Of a DNA stretch of 64,000 nucleotides, positions 1 to 11,634 are shown in pieces. Where the stretch lies: contig JANSJX010000010.1 of assembly GCA_026168455.1 (NCBI GenBank), forward strand, positions 655,001-719,000, written 5' to 3'. Every line of letters begins with the position of its first letter. The first letter of the stretch is position 1. The notes below the pieces were generated by a model. That model was not told the DNA's origin. It saw only the letters and a program-made list of their open reading frames with translations, and searched no databases. The DNA is from Theocolax elegans (lineage: Eukaryota > Arthropoda > Insecta > Hymenoptera > Cerocephalidae). The position numbers were made by a program, and so were the translations under genes.

Positions 1-1545
1 GCTCTGACTGGCTTGGGGTAAATTCAGGCATACCGCAGGGCAGTGTTTTGGGTCCATTACTTTTTTCAGTTTTTATCAATGATCTCCCGGATGTTCTTGA
101 GTATAGTAATCATATGATTTATACCGATGACACCCAGGTTTACTATTCCTTTCCACCGGACGAATTTGAATTGGGTGTCCAGCGAATCACACATGACGCA
201 AATCGGTTGCGTCCTGGGCTTCCCTCAATGGTTTAGATCTGAATATTAATAAAACAAAAGTAATGATCCTGGGTAGTAAGGCATATGTCTCGCGTATAGA
301 TCTAACCACTGCCCCGCGAGTTATGCTTTTGAATAAGTCTCTCCATTACGAAAATCAAGTAAAATCACTTGGCGTCTGGCTACTGCCCACTCTAGACTGG
401 TCCAAACACGTTTTGACAATTTCTCAGGGGGTGCACGGAATCTTACGTTCGCTACGCTTTCATAAACGTGCCTTCTCCAGAAGCATCCGAAAATCTCTTG
501 TAGAAGCCTTAATATTCCCTCACTTTGATTACGCTTGCGCGGTCTATAATGACCTGGACCAGACCAGAAACATGAAGCTCCAGAGGCTCCTAAATGCTTG
601 CGTCAGATTTGTTTGGGGAAACTTGCGTAGATTCGATCATGTTACGCCCTATAGGTTAAAGTTGGGCTGGCTATCTGTTGAGTCGAGACGATTATTTTTC
701 ATTACCTCTTTATCATTTATCATCTTATCACATAATTCTCCTCATTACCAAGCAGATCACTTCGTCAAACTTAGCAGCTCATCTAACCTACGCATCTTAT
801 CTCGTCATCCTCCGAAACCGTTAACCTATCTTCCCCCTCGTACTGAATCGCTTCACAAATCATTTGTCATCACAGCCACCAAGCAGTTAAACTCGCTCTC
901 TATCACGTCATTCGATCCATCCCACATCAACACATTCAAATCATCTACTTTTACTCATTTTCTTCGTCTCGATTCCTTAGCTTGGGAGGAAAGAGCGACC
1001 CGTGAAAATCTCATCCGTCCCCAATTAAGCGACCTTACTGCTTTAGATATAAGTTTTATGCGTGATATTAGCTATGTAAGCGACTTATCGTTACAGAATG
1101 AAGCGAATGAGGAAAATTAATGTTATAATTGCGCTGTGATATTTTTATTTATTAATTGTCTATTATTTTTGTGATATTTTTATCAGTATTATTTTTTCAA
1201 TAAGTTATTCCTTCATTTTACATTTTCTTGTGCTCATTTTTATATTTATTTTTATCTTTATATTTTTCTCTGCGCCCACCTCTTACGCTGCTCATTCTAT
1301 TATGCATTACTTGGCATTGTATTATAAACTCGCGTGCGTTTTATTCTTGCGTTTTATCTTTATTTTTATTTTTACAATTTGTTACTTTCAATCGTTTTTA
1401 TTATTATTTTATTCCTGCGTTGTATTTTATTTGTTAATTTTACTTTGTTAATTTATTTTTGTAATACTTTACGATGTATGTATTTTTGTGTTTACGGGGT
1501 TTCTACCCCTAAAACCCAATAAAGTTTTCTATCTATCTATCTATT
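1..1545 (+). mobile_element. Non-LTR (LINE) retrotransposon, 3' end
   Basis: The window opens inside a reverse transcriptase gene, continues through a T-rich 3' untranslated region (about 1121-1517) with an AATAAA signal at 1518-1523, and ends in a short TCTA repeat (about 1529-1545). RT followed by a T-rich UTR, a polyadenylation signal and a simple-repeat tail is the 3' structure of jockey/R1-like LINEs. The 5' end lies outside the window. No target-site duplication can be tested. Clade assignment is uncertain. Confidence 0.8.
3..1120 (+). pseudogene. Reverse transcriptase C-terminal part of LINE ORF2, frameshifted
   Basis: Frame 3 from the window edge gives the RT palm motif GIPQGSVLGPLLFSVFINDLP, followed by the catalytic box as YTDD (residues of the usual YADD; both Asp kept). 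Around 205-212 the reading frame switches: the first frame stops at 236, while a second frame is open from about 212 to 1120 and carries the expected downstream LINE sequence (NGLDLNINKTKVMILGS, then thumb and C-terminal region). The switch is best explained by a one-base indel, so this copy is dead unless the indel is a consensus error. Family knowledge: LINE RTs copy their own RNA at a nicked target. Confidence 0.8.
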
Positions 1546-2480
1546 CTCTCCCACTTAATCTCTTACCCATTCTCTCTCTGTCTCCCTAACTCTCCCTCTC
1601 TCACCCTCACTCTCCCTCTCTCTCCCTCACACTCCCTCATTCTTATACTCACTCTCTCCCTCTCACAGTCCCTCATTATTACTCGCTCCCACTCTCGCAC
1701 CCTATCACTCTCTCTCTCTCTCATTCTCGCTCTCACTCTCTATCTCCCATTCACTCTTTCTTATTCTCTCTCTCTTTCTCTCCATCTTTTATACACTCTC
1801 TCTTATTCTCTCACTTTCTCTCTATCATTCATTCACTCTCTCTTATTGTTTCTCTTTCTCTCTATCTATCATTGTCTCTCTTATTCTCTCTTTCTTTCTC
1901 TCTATCTTTCATTCTCTCTCTCTCTAACTCTCATTATCTCCCGCTCTTTATCTTTCATTCTCTCTTATTCTCTCTCTCTCTTTCTCATTCTCTCCCTCTC
2001 TTTATCTTTCATTCTCTCTCTTTCTCTCTCCCTCTCTCTATCTTTCATTCTCTCTCTCCCTCTCTCTCTCTCTCTATTTCTTCCTCTCACTGTCTCTCTC
2101 TCTCTATTTCTTCCTCTCACTGTCTCTCTCGCTCTGTCTCATTCTCTCATTCTCCGTCCGTCCGTCCGTCCGACAAACATCATCTTGGCGTCAGAGAGAA
2201 TAAGTCAGAGCGAGAGAGACAGTGAGAGGAAGAGATAGGAAAACAGATAGAGAGGGAGTGAGAGAATGTGAGATAGAGAGAGGGAGAGAGAGAGAATTAG
2301 AGAGAGAGAGAATGAAATGAAGATAGAGATTGGAAGATAGAATGAGAGAGAGAATGAGAGAGAGAGTTTGAGAGATAGAGACAGAGAACGAGAGGTACAG
2401 AGCGAGTAAGAATGAGAGATAGAGAAAATGAGAGATAGAGAGAAAACGAAAGTTAGAGTAATAGAGTGCGAGAGTAAGAG
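1545..2480. repeat. CT-rich tract switching to GA-rich tract
   Basis: About 600 bases of almost pure pyrimidine on the plus strand (TCTC, TTTATC and CCCT runs) run to about 2150, then a short TCCG tetranucleotide repeat (about 2153-2172). From about 2190 to 2480 the plus strand becomes almost pure purine (GAGA runs). The two halves are rough inverse complements, so a single strand could fold back on itself. ORFs in this tract are low-complexity Ser/Leu strings and not genes. Confidence 0.85.
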
Positions 2481-2486
2481 CTAGGT

Positions 2487-2503
2487 CCCGGTTCAAATCC
2501 GGG
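2487..2503 (+). other. tRNA T-arm-like hairpin with B-box match
   Basis: A perfect 5-bp stem (CCCGG/CCGGG) closes a 7-base loop TTCAAAT, the form of a tRNA T-arm and Pol III B box. The bases on the 5' side are GA-rich repeat with no D-arm, anticodon arm or matching acceptor strand, so this is not a tRNA gene. It could be the relic of a tRNA-derived SINE, or chance. Confidence 0.3.
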
Positions 2504-2512
2504 CTGAAGCTG

Positions 2513-2916
2513 TTTTCATTGCAATTTCGAAAATGTCTGAAGAGTTGACTTTTATTTTTCATACAAGAAATTATAAGAATATTGCATTTTTCAAGGTTTT
2601 TGCGGCGACATGTTGTTATAGTAAATTGAAGCTTTGTAAAATGATAGATAATTAAATAACGGAGGGCAATACTAACTCCTGTTTTTGCGTAAATTTGTTT
2701 TTATTAATTGTTATAAGTAAATTAGTTGTTTTTTCGTCTGCTATTTTCTGGTGCGAAATTTGTATTTGTAATTGAGTATGATACCCACTTAAACAAGTTA
2801 TCAATCGACATAAGAAGGTTTAAAACGTGTAATGAACGAAAAATTGCTGAAATGAGCTTTCGGTATGACATCTTACCTGGGATATGATCTGAGATCTCCA
2901 GTGAGATTTTTTAATG

Positions 2917-2950
<34 letters not shown>

Positions 2951-3964
2951 TAAACAATATATCAAAAATAATATAACAAAACAATATATCAAAAATTGTA
3001 AAAACAAATCGTTATTTCTATTTGAACTTCTAATATTTGTCATCCTAGTACATGTCATATTTTAAATTCTAATTGGAATGTTATAATTAATAATTTATTA
3101 ACGGGATGTAATAGTCAATTTTTACCGACCGAGTAATGGCACACGCATTTTGTTAATTAATCATTAAATACGTGAATAAATGTAAAACCAAGACATCATT
3201 GCCCCCGTATTGGTATCTTCTGCAATTCAGTAAAGCGCAAAGTATGTACGCGCAATAATTAACGAGAATGATTGGAAGGAAATTTTATAACCTAATATCC
3301 GCTATGTGAAAATTTCTTTCCAATACCATTTTAATACGAATTAAAATATCTGTTTGACTTTTTGCAGAAAAAATAGATTATACAAGTACACAGGGCAATG
3401 ATGTCATCATTTCCTTTTATTCAAAATATGTATTAGTTAATTAAATATAATTGTCTCATATGGCTCGGTAGGTAACTAATTGAGTATTGCATCCCCTTAA
3501 TATGAATCGATCTATTATGAATTATATAAAGTTTATCAGGTATTAATGTAAATAATAATATTCGAATTAATTATTGGGAGTAACAAAAATTGTTAATGAT
3601 ATAAATAGTAAAAATGATCATTCTTTTATTAATTATTACGGATTTATCCCAACAAATTATATAATTATAATATTTATTTAATTACTAGTACTATAAATTA
3701 TTTTACTAAATAGTTTTTAACAAGTAATTTTTTGAATATTACATTACATGTAATTTGATGGTAAAGAATTATTATGTTAACAATACTATTTAACTGCGAG
3801 CGAAGCGAGCATCTTGGCTAGTTTAAATTAATTTCACCTCGTTTACAGATATTTTTATTTCTTTTTATCTCTTTTTCTTTCGTAATTTTGATTATTCGAA
3901 ATTATTAAACTTTTATTTATACAACTTTTTGTGATATTAATTTTTATTCGTCTTTTGAATTTAA
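2513..3964. other. AT-rich intergenic sequence
   Basis: No convincing coding region. It contains a TA dinucleotide microsatellite at about 2921-2948, and a small palindromic patch near 3797-3812 reading GCGAGCGAAGCGAGC. Nothing else is recognised. Confidence 0.6.
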
Positions 3965-6900
3965 TAAATTTCTAGGAAATCCCGTAACTTGTAGCGTCAT
4001 CCCGAAATACCTCATAAATTCCCGAAATATCCTGGAAATTCCACAATTAGTGGAGACATTTCGAAATACCTCAGAAATTCCTGAAATATCCAGGAAATCC
4101 CTTATTTAGTAGAGTTATCCAGAAATACCACAGAAATTCCCGAAATATCCAGGAAATACCATAATTAGTGGAGTTTTTTTTTAAATACCTCAGCAATTAC
4201 CGAAAGATCCAGGAAATTCCGTAATTAGTATACTCATCCCGAATTTCCTCAGAAATTCCCAAAATATCCAGGAAATCCCGTAATTAGTAGCGTCATCACG
4301 AAATAAATCAGAAATTTCTAAAATATCCAGGAAATACCACAATTAGTGGAGACATTTCGAAATACCTCAGAAATTCTCGAAATATCCAGGAAATCCCGTA
4401 ATTAGTGGAGTCTTTCTGAAATATTTCAAAAAATCCCGAATTATACAGGAAAATCCGTAATTAGAATATTCATCCCGAATTTCCACAGAAATTCGCGTAA
4501 TATCCAGGAAATCCCGTAATTGGTAGAAGCATCCCGAAATACCTCGGAATTCCCAAAAGATCCAGGAAATCCCGTAATTGGTAGATTCATCCCGAATTTC
4601 CTCAGATATTCCCGAAATATCCAGGAAAGACCATAATTAGTGGAGTCTTTCTGAAATATTTCAGAAATTCCCGAAATATCCAGGAAATCCCTTATTTAGT
4701 AGAGTTATCCAGAAATACCTCAGAAATTCCCGAAATATCCAGGAAATTCCGTTACTATTGGTGTTATCCCGAATTTCCCCAGAAATTCCCGAAAGATCCA
4801 GGAAATCCCTTATTTAGTAGAGTTATCCAGAAATACCACAGAAATTCCCGAAATCTCTTATTTAGTAGAGTTATCCAGAAATACCTCAGAAATTCCCGAA
4901 ATATCCAGGAAATCCCGTAATTAGTGGAGTATTTCTGAAATATTTCAGAAACTCCCGAAATATACATAAAATTCCGTAATTAGTAGATTCATTCCGAATT
5001 TCCACAGAAATTCGCGTAATATCCAGGAAATCCCGTATTTGGGAGAATCATCCCGAAATACCTCGGAATTCCCAAAAGATCCAGGAAATCCTGTAATTGG
5101 TAGATTCATCCCGAATTTCCTCAGATGTTCCCGAAATATCCAGGAAATACCATAAATAGTGGAGTCTTTCAGAAATATTTCAGAAATTCCCGAAATGTCC
5201 AGGAAATACCTTATTTAGTAGAGTTATTCAGAAATACCTCAGAAATTCCCGAAAGATCCAGGAAATTCCGTAAATTATTAGTCATCCCGAATTTTTTCAG
5301 AAATTCCCGAAATTTCCAGAAAATCCCGTTATTATTGGTGTTATCCCGAATTTACTCAGAAATTTCCGAAATATCCTGGAAATCCCGTAATTAGTAGAGT
5401 GATCCAGAAATACCTCAGAAATTCCCGAAATTTTCAGGAAAATTCCGTAATTAGTGGAGTCTTTCTGAAATATTTCAGAAATTCCCGAAATATCCTGGAA
5501 ATCCTTTAATTTGTAGAGTTATCCAAAAATACCACAGAAATTCCCGAAAGATCCTGGAAATCCCGTAATTGGTAGAATCATCACGAATTTCCTCAGATAT
5601 TCCCGAAATATCAAGGAAATCCCGTATTTAGTAGCGTCATTCCAAAATATCTCAGAAATTCCCGAAATATCCTGGAAATCCCGTATTTAGTAGCGTCATT
5701 CCACAATATCTCAGAAATTCCCGAAATATCCTGGAAATCCCGTAATTAGTGGAGTTATCCAGAAATTCCTCAAATATCCAGGAAATACCATAGTAGTGGA
5801 GTTTTTTTTTAAATACCTCAGCAATTACCGAAAGATCTAGGAAATCCCGTAATTGGTAGAGTCATCACGAATTTCCTCAGATATTCCCGAAATATCAAGG
5901 AAATCCCGTAAATAGTAGAGTTATCCAGAAATATCTCAGAAATTCCCGAAATATCCAGGAAATCCCTTAATTAGTAGAGTTATCCAAAAATACCACAGAA
6001 ATTCCCGAAATATCCAGGATATACCATAATAGGTGGAGTTTTTTTTAAATACCTCAGCAATTACCGAAATATCCAGAAAATCCCGAAATTGGTAGAATCA
6101 TCACGAAATTCCTCAGATATTCCCGAAATATCCAGAAAATCCCGTAATTAGTAGCGTCATTCCAAAATATCTCAGAAGTTCCCGAAATATCCTGGAAATC
6201 CCGTAATTAGTAGCGTCATTCCACAATATTTCAGAAATTCCCGAAATATCCTGGAAATCCCGTAATTTGTAGAGTTATCCAGAAATACTTCAGAAATTCC
6301 CGAAATATCCTGGAAATCCTTTAATTTGTAGAGTTATCCAAAAATACCACAGAAATTCCCGAAATATCCAGGAAATACCATAATTAGTTGTGTTTTTTTA
6401 TAAATACCTCAGCAGTTACCGAAATATCCAGAAAATCCCGTAATTGGTAGAATCATCACGAAATTCCTCAGATATTCCCGAAATATCCAGAAAATCCCGT
6501 AATTAGTGAAGTCTTTCTGAAATATTTCAGAAATTCCCGAAATATCCAGGAAATCCCTTATTTAGTAGAGTAATCCAGAAATACCTCAGAAATTCCCGAA
6601 ATATCCAGGAAATTCCGTTATTATTGGTGTTACCCCGAATTTCCTCAGAAATTCTCGAAAGATCCAGGAAATCCCGTATTTGGTAGAGTCATCACGAATT
6701 TCCTCAGATATTCCCGAAAGATCATGGAAATCCCGTAATTAGTAGCGTTATTCCGAAATATCTCAGAAATTCCCGAAATATCCTGGAAATCCCGTAATTA
6801 GTAGAGTTATTCAGAAATTCCTCAGAAAATCCCGAAATATCCAGGAAATACCATAATTAGTGGAGTGGAGTCTTTCTGAAATATTTCAGAAATTCCCGAA

Positions 6901-9795
6901 ATATCCAGGAAATCCCTTATTTAGTAGAGTAATCCAGAAATACCTCAGAAATTCCCGAAATATCCAGGAAATTCCGTTATTATTGGTGTTACCCCGAATT
7001 TCCTCAGAAATTCTCGAAAGATCCAGGAAATCCCGTATTTGGTAGAGTCATCACGAATTTCCTCAGATATTCCCGAAAGATCATGGAAATCCCGTAATTA
7101 GTAGCGTTATTCCGAAATATCTCAGAAATTCCCGAAATATCCTGGAAATCCCGTAATTAGTAGAGTTATTCAGAAATTCCTCAGAAAATCCCGAAATATC
7201 CAGGAAATACCATAATTAGTGGAGTTTTTTTTAAATACCTCAGCAATTACCGAAAGATCCAGAAAATTCCGTAATTGGTAGAATCGTCACGAAATACCTC
7301 AGATATTTCCGAAATATCGAGAAAATCCCGTAATTAGTGGAGTCTTTCTGAAATATTTCAGAAATTCCCGAAATATCCAGGAAATCCCTTAATTTGTAGA
7401 GTTATCCAGAAATTCCTCAGAAATTCCCGAAATATCCAGGAAATCCCGTAATTAGTAGCGTCATCCCGAGATAAATCAGAAATTTCCGAAATATCCAGGA
7501 AATACCACAATTAGTGGAGACATTTCGAAATACATCAGAAATTTCCGAAAAATCCAGGAAATCCCGTAATTAGTGGAGTCTCTGAAATATTTCAGAAATT
7601 CCCGAAATATAAGGGAAATTCCGTAATTAGTAGATGCATCCCGAATTTCCACAGAAATTCGCGTAATATTCAGGAAATCCCGTAATAGGTAGAATCATCC
7701 CGAAATACCTCGCAATTCCCAAAAGATCCAGGAAATCCCGTAATTGGTAGACTCATCCCGAATTTCCTTAGATATTCCCGAAATATCCAGGAAATACCAT
7801 AATTAGTGGAGTCTTTCTGAAATATTTCAGAAATTCCCGAATTATCCAGTAAATCCCTTAATTTGTAGAGTTATCCAGAAATTCCTCAGAAATTCCCGAT
7901 ATATCCAGGAAATCCCGTAATTAGTAGCGTCATCCCGAAATATATCAGAAATTTCCGAAATATCCAGGAAATACCACAATTAGTGGAGACATTTCGAAAT
8001 ACATCAGAAATTTCCGAAAAATCCAGGAAATCCCGTAATTAGTGGAGTCTCTGAAATATTTCAGAAATTCCCGAAATATAAGGGAAATTCCGTAATTAGT
8101 AGATGCATCCCGAATTTCCACAGAAATTCGCGTAATATCCAGGAAATCCCGTAATAGGTAGAATCATCCCGAAATACCTCGGAATTCCCAAAAGATCCAG
8201 GAAATCCCGTAATTGGTAGACTCATCCCGAATTTCCTTAGATATTCCCGAAATATCCAGGAAATACCATAATTAGTGGAGTCTTCAGAAATATTTCAGAA
8301 ATTCCCGATATATCCAGGAAATCCCGTAATTAGTAGCGTCATCCCGAAATATATCAGAAATTTCCGAAATATCCAGGAAATACCACAATTAGTGGAGACA
8401 TTTCGAAATACATCAGAAATTTCCGAAAAATCCAGGAAATCCCGTAATTAGTGGAGTCTCTCTGAAATATTTCAGAAATTCCCGAAATATAAGGGAAATT
8501 CCGTAATTAGTAGATGCATCCCGAATTTCCACAGAAATTCGCGTAATATCCAGGAAATCCCGTAATAGGTAGAATCATCCCGAAATACCTCGGAATTCCC
8601 AAAAGATCCAGGAAATCCCGTAATTGGTAGACTCATCCCGAATTTCCTTAGATATTCCCGAAATATCCAGGAAATACCATAATTAGTGGAGTCTTTCAGA
8701 AATATTTCAGAAATTCCCGAAATGTCCAGGAAATACCTTATTTAGTAGAGTTATTCAGAAATACCTCAGAAATTCCCGAAAGATCCAGGAAATTCCGTAA
8801 ATTATTAGTCATCCCGAATTTTTTCAGAAATTCCCGAAATTTCCAGAAAATCCCGTTATTATTGGTGTTATCCCGAATTTACTCAGAAATTTCCGAAATA
8901 TCCTGGAAATCCCGTAATTAGTAGAGTGATCCAGAAATACCTCAGAAATTCCCGAAATTTTCAGGAAATTCCGTAATTAGTGGAGTCTTTCTGAAATATT
9001 TCAGAAATTCCCGAAATATCCTGGAAATCCTTTAATTTGTAGAGTTATCCAAAAATACCACAGAAATTCCCGAAAGATCCTGGAAATCCCGTAATTGGTA
9101 GAATCATCACGAATTTCCTCAGATATTCCCGAAATATCCAAAAAATCCCGTAATTAGTGGAATCTATCTGAAATATTTGAGAAATTCCCGAAATATCCAG
9201 AAATTCCCGTAATTGGTAGCGTCATCTCGAAATACCTCAGGAATTCCCGAAAGATCCAGGAAATCCCGTATTCGGTGATCATCACGAATTTCCTCAGATG
9301 TTCCCGAAATATCCAGGAAATCCCGTAATTAGTAGTATCATCCCGAAATACCTCAGAAATTGCCGAAAGATCCAGGAATTCCCGTAATTGGTAGAGTCAT
9401 CACGACTTTCCTCATATATTCCCGAAATATCCAGAAAATTCCGTCATTAGTGGAGTCTTTCTGAAATATTTCAGAAATTCCCGAAATATCCAAGAAATCC
9501 CGTAATTAGTAGTCATCCCGAATTTTTCCAGAAATTCCCGAAATATCCAGAAATTCCCGTAATTAGTAGCGTCATCCCGAAATACTTCAGGAATTCCCGA
9601 AAGATCGAGGAAATCCCGTAATTGGTAGAGTCATCACGAATTTCCTCAGATATTCCCGAAATATCTAGGATATCCCGTAATTAGTGGAAGTCTTTCTGAA
9701 ATATTTCAGAAATTCCCGAAATATCCAGGAAACCCCGTAATTAGTCGACTCATCCCGAATTTCCTCCGAAATTCCCGAAAGATCTAGGAACTGTT
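3965..9795. repeat. Satellite A: ~60-bp tandem repeat array, 5.8 kb
   Basis: Roughly 95 tandem copies of a unit built around ATTCCCGAAATATCCAGGAA and CCCGTAATTAGTAGAGTCAT. Copies vary in the middle (TCATCCCGAA, TCTTTCTGAAATATTTC and TTATCCAGAAATACC types). Higher-order structure is visible: a block at about 6510-6865 is repeated at about 6870-7225 (offset about 360 bp, six units). A block beginning near 7446 recurs near 7914 and 8324. About 330 bases at 5135-5460 recur almost unchanged at 8665-8990. Short ORFs inside are artefacts. Confidence 0.95.
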
Positions 9796-10947
9796 TGTCA
9801 TAATTCCAGGGACACATAAAGTCTAAAAAAGATATTGTTTATTGATATAATTATCTACAGTAAAATGGGAATTCACAGAAAAATGCTTATTTTAGATATA
9901 TTTCTAAATATAATTTGTTATTAATATTACAAATAATATATAATTATTATAACTTTTGAATACATACAATTTATACCTGGCACCACGACAATTAATTGTT
10001 GACAACAAAATGAATTATCGGTTGTGCAATTGTAATAATTAATGGTAAAATATATGTATAAAAAGTTGTACGTACGTACGTACGTACGTACGCGGACTAC
10101 TGAAACTTCCAAGCCAAAAAACTAATAAAAAACGACTCTTTAAAAAATTTGTAATAGTGGTAAATTTATCCTCGTATCAATGCGATCACAATGGACTCAT
10201 AAAAAATGACATTCACTAAATATTTTTTACAGTATAAGGGGTTTTTTACAGAAAAATTCACAATTTCAGTTATAAAATTTTAATATTATGTAGATTAATA
10301 AAAATCATTTAACTTAAATAACTACGATAAAATATCCTTAATTTCTTCTATTACTTAAATAATATTGCTTACTTATAATAGAAGTATATTGACAAAAACC
10401 TTAAAATAAAATAACGGGAATTATACAAAATTAAGGCAAACGTTTTATTGATAAAAAAAAGTAATAAATAAATTAATAATTTTGATTATCACTGAGTTAT
10501 TAATCAATAAATATTCTTTTCTTACTGCCCTTAACCTTTCTTTGTTTAAATTAATCGTTCGCATAAAATTCATATCAGTAGACCTTATCTAAAACTGAAT
10601 AATACCCTTTCTTCTCAAACTTAAATAAAAATTTAACCTTTTACCCACTTTGCCATATACATTAAATTGAAAGCTAAATTAAATATTCAGCTTGGATTTT
10701 TCACTCTACACTTACAAATTTTTTTTTTATATTATTTATGTACATAAATATATGCATATATAATTTTTTTTAGACAGCTTTAAACACCAATTATTAGATA
10801 AATTTATCATTAGATAAAGATTATTTCATAAATTATATTACAAGTAGCGTTTGTCTTATTACTTATTATTATTATTATTATTATTTAATAAATTGTTGTA
10901 AAAAAATTCAACCCAAAAATATCGGATATTTTATTATAAATTCGGAA
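9796..10947. other. AT-rich spacer between satellite A and the gypsy gag
   Basis: No gene and no copy of the 3' LTR seen at 15670-16281. It contains a TACG tetranucleotide repeat (about 10071-10094) and an ATT trinucleotide run (about 10862-10883). If the LTR element were complete, its 5' LTR and primer-binding site should lie here; neither is recognisable, so the 5' end seems lost or replaced. Confidence 0.55.
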
Positions 10948-11634
10948 ATGGCTAATCAAGAACAAAATCGGAATGACCCGTGGAACACCACCGCAGCCAT
11001 GATGACCACGATGGCGAGTAGCTTCGCGTTACAAAATGCCCTGTTAGGCATTCGATTTTTCGATGGGCGTAATATGCCATTAAAAGATTTTATTCAAGAC
11101 ATTCGTAATGGACTCATATACGTTGCTCAGGACCAACAAGGACATTACGTAAAAGCCATATTAGGACGATTGCAGGGAAGTGCTAGGGACTGCACTTACG
11201 GGCAGCAATTTAACACGGTAGAGGAATTAATCAAACATTTAAAAACCAGATTCGCTCCAGGAAAAAATTATTCTTACTACGCAGGAAAAATAAACAATTT
11301 GCGCATGAGACAAGGAGACACCGTCGGAGATTTCTACGACCATTTAAATATCTTAATAAGCGGAGCCTGCAATGCTTTACGAGAAGAGATCGACGGTGCT
11401 CAAGACATAAATACCTTAATGAAGCCACTAAACATCACAGCATTAGATGTTTTCATAAGAGGACTACCCGTAGACATCGCTCGTCAGGTGGACGCTAGCC
11501 ACCCAAATAACCTCGAGGAAGCATATCGAGAAGCTGTAAGAATCGAGACCCGAATCGAGGCAAAAATTTTGCCCGACACGAGATACAAATATAACCATAA
11601 TATGACCACGCGAACAAGATTGGGAAATGACTGA
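10948..11634 (+). CDS. gag: Gag polyprotein, capsid region (LTR retrotransposon)
   Basis: 228 residues. The first ATG is preceded by an in-frame AT-rich leader. The middle (about residues 35-150) has the Ty3/gypsy capsid look: FFDGRNMPLKDFIQDIRNGL, then RLQGSARDCTYGQQFNTVEELIKHL and a RMRQGDTVGDFYDHL major-homology-like stretch. Gag forms the particle in which the RNA is reverse transcribed. The frame ends at TGA 11634, but the next frame is already open from 11606 and begins with a plausible continuation, so a single-base insertion near 11608-11611 probably split one gag gene. A programmed +1 shift is possible but not supported by a known signal. Confidence 0.8.
   Translation: MANQEQNRNDPWNTTAAMMTTMASSFALQNALLGIRFFDGRNMPLKDFIQDIRNGLIYVAQDQQGHYVKAILGRLQGSARDCTYGQQFNTVEELIKHLKTRFAPGKNYSYYAGKINNLRMRQGDTVGDFYDHLNILISGACNALREEIDGAQDINTLMKPLNITALDVFIRGLPVDIARQVDASHPNNLEEAYREAVRIETRIEAKILPDTRYKYNHNMTTRTRLGND

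Noticed and set aside
1846..2562. Ser/Leu-rich ORFs of 117-130 codons
   Set aside because: Translations of CT and GA simple sequence in several frames at once.
3965..9795. CRISPR-like regular array
   Set aside because: Repeats are contiguous 60-bp satellite units with no unique spacers, in eukaryotic DNA.
9978..9996. TGGCACCACGACAATT as a primer-binding site for a 5' LTR
   Set aside because: It starts with TGG, but no LTR end precedes it and no match to the 3' LTR is present upstream.
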